This document shows positions 25,377 through 33,700 of a stretch of DNA of 64,000 nucleotides, one piece after another; positions within the stretch are counted from its first letter, which is position 1, and each line of letters begins with the position of its first letter. Below the pieces are notes generated by a model that had not been told where the DNA came from, did no database searches, and was given only the letters and a program-made list of their open reading frames with translations. The stretch covers positions 4,090,501 through 4,154,500 of the forward strand of contig NZ_CP018049.1 of the NCBI RefSeq assembly GCF_002934065.1, in the 5' to 3' direction. The position numbers and the translations under genes were made by a program. The stretch comes from Pseudomonas orientalis (GTDB lineage Bacteria; Pseudomonadota; Gammaproteobacteria; Pseudomonadales; Pseudomonadaceae).

Positions 25377-26669
25377 TTAGATAACGCCCAAAAGCAGCGC
25401 GGTCAGGGTCATCAGCACCGACGCGGCAAACAGAAAAGGAATGGTGAAGCGCTGGTGATCGGCCAGTTCGATCTTGCACAGACCCACCAGCAGGAAGGTC
25501 GCGGGGGTCAACGGGCTGACCGGGAAACCGGTGGTGTGCACGCCCAGCAACGAGGCCTGGGCCACTTGCAGCGGGTCGACGCCCAGCGCCTTGCCGACTT
25601 CGGCGATCACCGGCATCACGCCGAAATAGTAGGAATCGGGATCGAACAACATGCTCAACGGCATGGAAATAAAGCCGACCACCGCCGGGATCAACTTGCC
25701 ATGGCCGGCGGGAATCTGCGCCACCGCCACTTCGGCAATCGCCTTGAGCATGCCGGTGCCTTGCATGATGCCGGTGAATACGCCGGCGGCGAGCAGGATA
25801 CTGGCCATGGTCAGGGCGGTTTTGGCATGGGCGTCGATACGTGCGCGCTGCGCGTCGACATTGGGGTAGTTGATGCACAGCGCGACCACGGTGCCGAGCA
25901 TGAACATCACTACCGGGTCGACCCAGCCGGCGATCATCACCACCATCACCAGCAGAGTGAGCATCAGGTTGACCCAGAACAGCCGTGGACGGCGCAGCTT
26001 GATATCGTCGTCACTGAGCACCCGTTGCGGCACCGCGTCGACGCTGGAACCGGCGCCGAGGCCCAGGCGTTTTTCTTCCCGATGGCCCAGCCACCAGGCG
26101 CAGGCGAACACAAAGATCAGCCCGACGATCTGCACCGGGATCAGCGGTTGAAACAGGTCAGCCACCGGCACATGCAACGCCGCGGACGAGCGCAGCACCG
26201 GCCCGGTCCACGGCAGGAAGTTGACCCCGGCGGCCATCGCACAGACGCAGGCCAGGATGCGCTTGTCGATGCCCAGCCGGGTGTACAACGGCAACATGGC
26301 CGGCACCGTCACCAGAAAGGTCACCGCGCCGGAGCCGTCCAGGTGCACCAGCAGCGCCAGGGTCGCGGTGCCGACGACAATCCGTGTAGGACGCGTGCCG
26401 ACCGTGCGCAGGATGCGATCAATGATCGGATCTAGCATGCCGGCGTCGGTCATGATCCCGAAGAACAGGATCGCAAACACAAACATGCCAACGACCGGGG
26501 CGACGTTCTTGATGCCAGTGATGATGAACCCGCTGGTTTGCAGGCCGAACCCACCGATCAACGCGGCGATGATCGGCAAGGCAATCAGGGCCACCAGGGG
26601 CGAGAGACGCTTGCTCATGACAGCGGCAAGCAGGCAGAGGATGGTAATGACGCCCAGGGTTGCAAGCAT
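25377..26669 (-). CDS. CitMHS family citrate/metal-citrate-type transporter
   Basis: This 430-residue inner-membrane symporter has about 12 helices. CitMHS features include LVHLDGSGAVTFLVTVPAMLP and, late, FPVSPLTPATFLLVGLCKIELADHQRF. The family imports citrate with H+ or metal, but the link to AtuA-like genes suggests a different di- or tricarboxylate. It is the first gene of the minus-strand operon and is divergent from the LysR gene. Confidence 0.92.
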   Translation of the reverse strand: MLATLGVITILCLLAAVMSKRLSPLVALIALPIIAALIGGFGLQTSGFIITGIKNVAPVVGMFVFAILFFGIMTDAGMLDPIIDRILRTVGTRPTRIVVGTATLALLVHLDGSGAVTFLVTVPAMLPLYTRLGIDKRILACVCAMAAGVNFLPWTGPVLRSSAALHVPVADLFQPLIPVQIVGLIFVFACAWWLGHREEKRLGLGAGSSVDAVPQRVLSDDDIKLRRPRLFWVNLMLTLLVMVVMIAGWVDPVVMFMLGTVVALCINYPNVDAQRARIDAHAKTALTMASILLAAGVFTGIMQGTGMLKAIAEVAVAQIPAGHGKLIPAVVGFISMPLSMLFDPDSYYFGVMPVIAEVGKALGVDPLQVAQASLLGVHTTGFPVSPLTPATFLLVGLCKIELADHQRFTIPFLFAASVLMTLTALLLGVI

Positions 26670-26794
26670 GGGGTACTCCAGAGCGGCCTTGGTGGCCGGT
26701 TATTGTTTTCCATGGAGTATTGGAAGCGGGTTAGTCTTTGTAAATTGGAATATTCGGCATGGTATGTTCGGAAAAACAAAATGAAGCCGCCCTT
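26670..26794. promoter_or_regulatory. Divergent promoter region, CitMHS operon and LysR gene
   Basis: This 125-base gap is shared by the transporter operon and the LysR gene. It is AT-rich around 26730-26760 (TTTGTAAATTGGAATATTC), where a T-N11-A LysR site could lie. No exact operator was established. Confidence 0.5.
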
Positions 26795-27691
26795 ATGAAA
26801 AACAGCATCCAGCACATCCAGGCCTTCCTCGCCGTTGCGCGCACTGGCAGTTTCACCAAGGCGGCCAACGAGCTGCACCTGTCTCCCTCAGCCCTCACCG
26901 TGCAAGTCCAGCAACTGGAGGACTGGCTCGGCGTCGCCCTGCTCGACCGCAGCCCGCGCCATGTGAGCATCACCGCCGCCGGCCAGGAAGCGCGGGGGCC
27001 CATGGAAAAACTGCTGCTGGACCTGGACAACATCGTCAGCGGCTCCCGCGACCTCGCCGCACTGCGCCGGGGTGTGGTCACTATCGCCGCCCTGCCCTCG
27101 GTGTGCGCCGGCAGCCTGCCGCCGGCGTTGCGCCTGTTTCGCGAGCGATTCGCCGGGATTGAAGTGCGCCTGCATGACCTGGTGGCCCATCGCATTCATG
27201 CCCAGGTGCGTTCCGGCGAGGTGGATTTCGGCATCGGCGTACGCGCGCGCCTGAGTCATGGCCTGGACTTCGTGCCGGTGTTGAATGATCGCTTGTGCGC
27301 GTTTGTGCCGCTGGACCATGAGCTGACGCGCTATCGGTCACTGACACTGGCGCAACTGGCTGACCAGCCGATCATCCTGACCGGACGCGACAGCAGCGTG
27401 CGCGAGCAAGTGGACGCACTGTTTGACCAGACACGGCTAACGCTGAACGCGGGCATGGAAGCCAACTACATGTCGACGGTATTGGCGTTGGTGCGCCAAG
27501 GGTTGGGGATCAGTGTGCTGCCGGAGTCGGCAGCGGACAGCCTGGAGGGGTTGCAGCGGATAACGATCGATCACCCCGGCGTGAACCGGGAGATCGGGTT
27601 GATCACTCGCAGCGGGATGGCGTTAAGCCCGGCAGCACAGCGCTGCTTTCAACTGCTAAATAACCAATTATCTGACCCAACCTCGGACTAA
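26795..27691 (+). CDS. LysR family transcriptional regulator
   Basis: This 298-residue regulator starts MKNSIQHIQAFLAVARTGSF, with the winged helix FTKAANELHLSPSALTVQVQ and a periplasmic-binding-like effector domain (VDFGIGVRARL, then YMSTVLALVRQGLGISVLPE). Divergent position suggests that it controls the CitMHS-AtuA operon in response to that pathway's substrate. The ATG at 26795 fits family length; an in-frame ATG at 26759 would add 12 residues without a ribosome site. Confidence 0.9.
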   Translation: MKNSIQHIQAFLAVARTGSFTKAANELHLSPSALTVQVQQLEDWLGVALLDRSPRHVSITAAGQEARGPMEKLLLDLDNIVSGSRDLAALRRGVVTIAALPSVCAGSLPPALRLFRERFAGIEVRLHDLVAHRIHAQVRSGEVDFGIGVRARLSHGLDFVPVLNDRLCAFVPLDHELTRYRSLTLAQLADQPIILTGRDSSVREQVDALFDQTRLTLNAGMEANYMSTVLALVRQGLGISVLPESAADSLEGLQRITIDHPGVNREIGLITRSGMALSPAAQRCFQLLNNQLSDPTSD

Positions 27692-27692
27692 G

Positions 27693-27783
27693 TGTGGGAG
27701 GGGGCTTGCCCCCGATAGCGGTGTGTCAGCTGAAAATTCATCTGCTGACACGCCCCCGATCGGGAGCAAGCCCCCTCCCACAC
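27693..27783. repeat. REP pair (REPIN), family A
   Basis: Forward and reverse copies lie between the convergent LysR and GST genes. The reverse copy has a variant GATCGGGAGCAAGCC. Confidence 0.93.
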
Positions 27784-27796
27784 TTTGATTGCATGA

Positions 27797-28399
27797 TCAG
27801 TCCAGCATCGGGACATGCCGAGGATGACTGGCCACCCGCTGCAGCCACGCCTGCACCGCCGGATAAGGCGCCAAGTCAAACCCGCCTTCATGGGCCACAT
27901 GGGTGTAGGCATACAGCGCAATATCGGCAATCGAATAGTGCTCGCCCACCAGATAAGGCGTGGCTTGCAGCTGGCGCTCCATCACCCTTAACGCCTTGTA
28001 GCCGCCCTTGTGGGTAGTCTTGTATTCCTCCAGGCGATCCTGCGGCATGTTCAGGTAGAGCTGAATGAACCGCGCCACGGCGATGTAAGGCTCGTGGCTG
28101 TATTGCTCGAAGAACTGCCACTGCAACACCTGGGTACGCAAGCGCGGCTCGCTCGGCAAGAAATCGCTGCCATCGGCGAGAAAGTTGAGGATCGCGTTGG
28201 ACTCCCACAGGCAGGTGCCATCTTCCAGCTCCAGCACCGGAATCTTGCCGTTGGGGTTCTTCGCCAGGAACTCAGGGGTCTGGGTGTCGCCCTTGAGAAT
28301 ATCGATATCGATCCATTGGTACGGGATGCCCAACAGGTTGAGCATCAATTTGATCTTGTAGCAGTTGCCCGATTTGTAATCGCCATAAACCTTGTACAT
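27797..28399 (-). CDS. Glutathione S-transferase family protein
   Basis: This 200-residue GST has the thioredoxin-fold N-terminal domain (YKSGNCYKIKLMLNLL, then NPNGKIPVLELEDGTCLWES with the glutathione-binding Pro-Val and Glu-Ser) and a helical C-terminal domain with YSIADIALYAYTHVA. The substrate is unknown. It sits upstream of and divergent from the NCS2 permease gene; no shared role is evident. Confidence 0.93.
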   Translation of the reverse strand: MYKVYGDYKSGNCYKIKLMLNLLGIPYQWIDIDILKGDTQTPEFLAKNPNGKIPVLELEDGTCLWESNAILNFLADGSDFLPSEPRLRTQVLQWQFFEQYSHEPYIAVARFIQLYLNMPQDRLEEYKTTHKGGYKALRVMERQLQATPYLVGEHYSIADIALYAYTHVAHEGGFDLAPYPAVQAWLQRVASHPRHVPMLD

Positions 28400-28568
28400 G
28401 GGCTCCCCTTATGCCGCTTGACGCGCCCGGAACGAACGCCTGCGTCCACAAAGTGCGGCTATCCGCGGTTTGTTTCAAGGCGCTGCGCAGAATAAATCCG
28501 CCCGACTGGTGTGGTGGACGGCCTTTCATCCCTTTCCGTGCAGATAATCGAAAACATTATTTGCTTTA

Positions 28569-28580
28569 TTTGTATACAAA
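28569..28580. promoter_or_regulatory. Palindromic operator TTTGTATACAAA
   Basis: A perfect 12-base palindrome lies 128 bases before the NCS2 permease start. The inner TTGTATACAA recurs exactly upstream of puuE and with one mismatch upstream of uraH, so it is likely the binding site of a purine-responsive regulator, perhaps of the GntR type. The regulator gene is not in the window. Confidence 0.65.
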
Positions 28581-28708
28581 AGCATAATTCGCTTCGAGCG
28601 AGTTCCTGATCTATCAGTCAACAAAACCCGCCGGTACCTCAAAGCGCTGTTGCCCACTCGTGTGACCGGCGCTGGAAATAACAATAAAACGATTGAGGAG
28701 TACGCGCT

Positions 28709-30055
28709 GTGGATAGCCGCAAAACCGAAGCCCCAACCCTGGACCTCAGCCCGCCGCAGCACGGCTGGCTGGAACGCCTGTTCAAACTGCGCTTGCATGG
28801 CACCACAGTGAAGACCGAGCTGATCGCCGGCCTTACCACTTTCATCACCATGGCCTACATCATCTTCGTCAACCCCAACATCATGGCCGATGCGGGCATC
28901 GACCATGGTGCGGCGTTCGTCGCCACCTGCATCGCCGCCGCGCTGGGCTGCCTGTTGATGGGCCTGTACGCCAACTGGCCGGTGGGCCTGGCACCGGGCA
29001 TGGGCCTGAACGCGTTTTTCACCTACACCGTGGTTGGCACCATGGGCTACCACTGGGAGACCGCCCTCGGCGCGGTGTTTATCTCCGGCGTGCTGTTCAT
29101 GATCCTGACCCTGTCGCGCATCCGTGAATGGCTGCTCAACAGTATTCCCGTGAGCCTGCGCCACGCCATGGGCGCTGGGGTAGGCCTGTTCCTCGGCGTG
29201 ATCGGTCTGAAAACCGCCGGGATCATCGTCGACAGCCCGGCGACCCTGATCAAGCTCGGCTCCCTGCACGAGCCCGCGCCGCTGCTGGCGGCGGTGTGTT
29301 TCCTGCTGATCGCCATTCTCAGCTATCACCGCGTGTTCGGCGCGATCCTCATCAGCATCATCGCCGTCACGTTGGCCGGCTGGGGCCTGGGCCTGGTGCA
29401 TTACAACGGCATTCTCTCCACCCCACCGAGCCTGGCGCCGACCTGGATGGCCATGGACGTGATGGGTGTGTTCAATGTGAGCATGATCAGCGTGGTATTT
29501 GCCTTTCTTTTTGTACACATGTTCGACACGGCGGGTACACTGATGGGCGTTGCGCAGCGTGCAGGCCTGGTGAACGCCGATGGCAAGATCGACAACCTGT
29601 CCCGCGCGCTGAAGGCCGACAGCGCTTCCAGTGTATTCGGTGCCATGGTCGGCGTGCCGCCCGTGACCAGCTACGTGGAAAGCGCCGCCGGTGTGGCAGC
29701 CGGCGGTCGTACCGGGCTGACCGCTGTGACAGTAGGCGTGCTGTTTGTGGCGGCGATGTTCTTCGCGCCGCTGGCCGGCATGATTCCCGCCTACGCCACC
29801 GCCGGCGCGTTGATATACGTGGCGATGTTGATGATGGCGAGCATGGCGCATATCAACTGGGATGAAGCCACCGACAGCATTCCGGCGATCGTCACCGCGA
29901 TCATGATGCCACTGACGTTTTCGGTCGCCGACGGCATCGCCCTGGGCTTCATCACGTATGTGGCGCTCAAGGCCGGCACCGGCAAGTACCGCGAGATTTC
30001 CGTCAGCCTGTGGGTGCTGTGCGCGATCTTTATCGCCAAGTTCATCTTCCTGTAG
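28709..30055 (+). CDS. NCS2 (AzgA-like) purine permease
   Basis: This 448-residue inner-membrane symporter has about 12-14 helices. It shows the AzgA-subfamily signature FITMAYIIFVNPNIM followed by GLAPGMGLNAFFTYTVV, and GVPPVTSYVESAAGVAAGGRTG in the middle. Members import adenine, guanine or hypoxanthine with H+. The GTG start has GAGGAG upstream. The palindrome TTGTATACAA upstream ties it to the urate catabolism genes at 36-38 kb. It is followed by a small terminator hairpin. Confidence 0.92.
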   Translation: MDSRKTEAPTLDLSPPQHGWLERLFKLRLHGTTVKTELIAGLTTFITMAYIIFVNPNIMADAGIDHGAAFVATCIAAALGCLLMGLYANWPVGLAPGMGLNAFFTYTVVGTMGYHWETALGAVFISGVLFMILTLSRIREWLLNSIPVSLRHAMGAGVGLFLGVIGLKTAGIIVDSPATLIKLGSLHEPAPLLAAVCFLLIAILSYHRVFGAILISIIAVTLAGWGLGLVHYNGILSTPPSLAPTWMAMDVMGVFNVSMISVVFAFLFVHMFDTAGTLMGVAQRAGLVNADGKIDNLSRALKADSASSVFGAMVGVPPVTSYVESAAGVAAGGRTGLTAVTVGVLFVAAMFFAPLAGMIPAYATAGALIYVAMLMMASMAHINWDEATDSIPAIVTAIMMPLTFSVADGIALGFITYVALKAGTGKYREISVSLWVLCAIFIAKFIFL

Positions 30056-30076
30056 TTCGGGAACGGCTGAAAAACC

Positions 30077-30100
30077 GCCTCACCTTCGTGTGAGGCTTTT
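30077..30100 (+). terminator. Hairpin terminator after the NCS2 permease
   Basis: GCCTCAC (30077-30083) pairs with GTGAGGC (30090-30096), with a CTTCGT loop and four T following; a moderately strong terminator. Confidence 0.65.
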
Positions 30101-30120
30101 GCATGAAGGGAGAAACGTAG

Positions 30121-30759
30121 ATGAACCTGGATACCTGGCTGCTGTTCAGCGGCGCTGCGCTGGTGGTGATCCTGATCCCCGGCCCGTTGTCCCTGCTGAT
30201 GATCAGCAACAGCCTCAACTATGGCCTGCGCCGCTCGTACCCGGCGTTCCTGGGCGGGGTGTTTGCCTCGATCTGTCTGCTGAGCGCCTCGGCCCTGGGC
30301 CTGGGCGCGCTATTGCTGGCCTCCGAGCAGTTGTTCAGCGCATTGAAGATCGTCGGCGCGCTGTACCTGTTCTATCTCGCCTGGCAAAGCTGGCAGCAAT
30401 CGCTTCTGCCGAGCGAAGGCGCCGAAGTTCCGCAATCGCCGCCTGTGCCACGCTTTCGTGCGTTGTTTGGCCGGGCCTTCGTACTGGGCGCCAGCAACCC
30501 CAAGGACATCCTGTTTTTCGCTGCCTTCCTGCCGCAGTTTCTCAGCGTCGAGCAGGCGTTTTTACCGCAATTACTGATCATGATCGCCACCTGGACGGTA
30601 CTCGACCTGCTGTGCAAGTTGGCTTACGGCTTGGGTGCCCATGGTGCTGCGCGGTATTTGCGCAGCGGCAAGGGCCAAAGCTGGTTCAACCGCATCAGCG
30701 CCACCTTGTTCGGCAGCGCCGGCGTGGTATCGCTTATCGGGGCGAGGGGCTCACTTTGA
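30121..30759 (+). CDS. LysE family translocator
   Basis: This 212-residue inner-membrane exporter has about six helices. Typical RhtB/LysE features are IPGPLSLLMISNSLNYGLRR at the N-terminus and ASNPKDILFFAAFLPQF mid-protein. It probably exports an amino acid or derivative; which one is unknown. GGGAGAAACGTAG precedes the ATG. Its last 26 bases overlap the end of the giant gene on the other strand, with no terminator between them. Confidence 0.92.
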   Translation: MNLDTWLLFSGAALVVILIPGPLSLLMISNSLNYGLRRSYPAFLGGVFASICLLSASALGLGALLLASEQLFSALKIVGALYLFYLAWQSWQQSLLPSEGAEVPQSPPVPRFRALFGRAFVLGASNPKDILFFAAFLPQFLSVEQAFLPQLLIMIATWTVLDLLCKLAYGLGAHGAARYLRSGKGQSWFNRISATLFGSAGVVSLIGARGSL

Positions 30760-33700
30760 CGAAATAGACGGTGGGAGAAAGCGCCCTCTTGGTCGGCCAT
30801 TGAATGCCTGCCACGATCCGAACCAGGCGCCCTTCGTCCAGCGCGAGCTTGACGCCCTCCAATGAAAGCGCATTGGACTGTTTGCTGAGTGCGTCGTTAA
30901 ACCAGAGATCCGAGAGTCGGGTATTTATCTGCATACTGCCCTCCTCCACCCAACTGGGTGACACGTAGTACAGCTGGTTTGAGTTGGGATGAGTCGCGAT
31001 CAGATCATCCATTGCCCTACCGTGCTTCACTTTCACTTCGCGGACATGGAAACCCTGCTGTTCCAATACGCTCTTGATTGCCGCGCGTTGGGCAGTGCTT
31101 CGCTCAACCGCGACCGACCGGCCACCGAATAAAAGCGAAGGGTCTAATCCAGACACCTGAAAATCAACACGGGTGAAACCAGGCGCTTCTCCTTCGTAAC
31201 CGATGTGTATCCTGGTGTACGGCTTTTCAGTGGGCCGCAACATTCGCAATAAATCATCTGTCTGGCCAATCTTCCCCTGGGTCGAGGTTAACCACGTGTC
31301 CAGTGTCGAACGCACATTGAGCAAGTGAGTGGCCGTTACCTGGCGCGTAGAGCCAGACAACTCAATCAGCCTTTGGGCGGTGAACCTTCGGCTATTGACG
31401 GTCATGGTAGGGAATGCCGTACCGATATGCTGCTCCAACGGCCTGTCAAACAAGGGCGCATGGAACCGCCATTGGTTCGTAAGGGTGTTATAGGACGCCG
31501 GGAGGGGTTGTTCCGCGATGTCAGTGGTTGTCCAACGCCCAATATCAACCCGTGCGGCTGAAACCGGCGCCCAGTCCTTGGTGATAAACACGATACCCGT
31601 CAACGGCGCCTGATCACCTCGGGGAAGCAACCTGTAATAAACGTTCGAAGGGTCCCTCACGTGGGTATAAAGAGGCGCCACCCTGAGAACATAGTGAGCC
31701 CCCCTGCGGGCATCCACCCCAACGTAAAACACCCCAGGTGCCGCAGAAACCAGACCCGCGTCCAACTCAGGTGAAATACGCCAACTGAACCAGCTGTCCC
31801 CCATTGCAGACGACTGAACAATAGCGTTTTCAGTCACCGTGCGCGCAGTGGCTGGCCGCCAGCTCGGCCCGGCTGCAGGCCACGGTTGAAGGGCTGCCGA
31901 ACTGCTCCCCGCCACCGGTTGAGGGGCGTCAGCGCCGAGGAGCCATTCCCTGCCCTCATGGATGTCTAGAATCAGTTCATTCTCCCCCGGCACCTGTTTA
32001 TTTTTCAGGCGCAACGACCGCTCATTGTCGCGCCGGTAAACCGGATAATGGTGGGTGTCATCCGCTACGAACAGCGCGCCATTTTTTACATAGACACCTT
32101 TTTCACCCGGCCCTTTCAACGCCACGGCGCCCTCGGGAATCGTTTTGACTTTAAACCGATCGAAGACTTTGAGTTGAGTCAGAGGGGGCGGTTTCGAGCG
32201 GGAAAGCCCACCGAGCACGGTCATGCGCAAACGGTGTATTCGCCCCAGTAACACGCTGGGTGCAGCGCGCTTCACGCCGACTACGGCACCGCCACGCATC
32301 TTGGGACCGGGTATAAAGTTCATTAACAGATCAATCACCAGAAATGCACTCATAAAGCCCACGTCAATTGCATCGTGGGCATTGCCAAAACGGTGATAGC
32401 GCCGCGCCACTAGCAGCAGCTCGTAGAAATCATTGAACATCCCGAAGAGCGGAGAAAAAAAGGCAACCAGTCGGCGCCTAGTGGTTTCGCTCTGCTCACC
32501 CAGGCGACGGCTGCGATACTCATCCAATGCCTTGCCGGAATTACTGGCAGCCTGGACCCGACGCTTGCACTCCAGCACATTTGCGTCATACAACAATCCC
32601 AGAGCGTTGCTGTGGGACGTGGCGACAATAGCCAGCCAATCCTGCGGTTTACTGGCAATCTGCTCAAGGGTTACCTTTTCAATCTCATCCGGTAACGCCG
32701 TGGGTTCCAGGTGCTTGATACTGAAGGAGCGAACAAACTGGATGCCCTGCCATATCCCTTTGACCATGACAAAAACCGGTATGAAATCAGCCACAAAGGT
32801 GGCAGCGCCGAGCGTATTAACCTTACCCGGATGATGGGTTATAGCCTGAAATGCCCAGCCGGGTGCGACCTGGCTAGCCAGTACCTTGGTGTTTTCAGGC
32901 TGCGCGCCAATACGGTTCAGTTCAGCATGGGCTTGTTTCAGGCTGCTGTACTCGGTGAGGACCAGCGCGGGCGGAGCGTCTGGCCAATAGACAACGCAAT
33001 GCCCCGAACGCTGGTCCCGCACTACCACTATCCCTGCGATATAGCGGTCATGCTGCATCGTGTGTCCCACCAGGTGAAGCACATGGAGTTGCAACTCATA
33101 CTGGTTTTTCAACAAGTCCGGCGGCGTGCGTGCTGCCATCGCGGTGTTGAAAATGCTTTGCGCAGTCTCCGTCAGCCCCTGCTGCTTTGCCAACAACAGA
33201 TGATGCTCAGAACCGGCGTGCAACGTGCGGTTCAATAACTCAGGAATACGCCCTACGCTAAGCGTGTGGCGTTTATCGCCAGGCGGGTAAAAAACCTGGT
33301 TGATCAACGAGTCATACTGGCCGCCGATATCCAGCGAGGCCATCGTACGGATCAAGTAAGCAGCATTCAGTTGTTCTTTCCATTGCGGTTGCAAAAACCG
33401 GGCATGATTGAGTCGCCACTGTGTCCAGGGCGCCAGCGGGTCCAGGTTATGCAGCGTCAGTTGCAACACACTGTAAGTGGTGCGCGTAAGCGTCGGGGTT
33501 AATTTTATGTTGCGATCACCTACGGTACAGCCACTTGTCCATCCACAGTAACTGCCCTGAACATCATCGGGGATATCGATGAACGGCTGGTCGATATCGA
33601 ACTGCGCAGGTATGCCGTCCAACCGCAGTCGAGCGGTCAAGGCTCGACGAGCGAAGGTTTCCAGATCGGGCAGTTGGTGTTCAAGCCTGGTCTTGAATGC

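Noticed and set aside
28526..29851. 441-codon minus-strand frame opposite the NCS2 permease
   Set aside because: His/Gln/Gly-rich mirror frame; the permease on the plus strand is unambiguous.
30121..30759. lysE as an immunity gene for the toxin-like protein
   Set aside because: It is a normal LysE exporter on the opposite strand, which does not fit toxin-immunity operon order.
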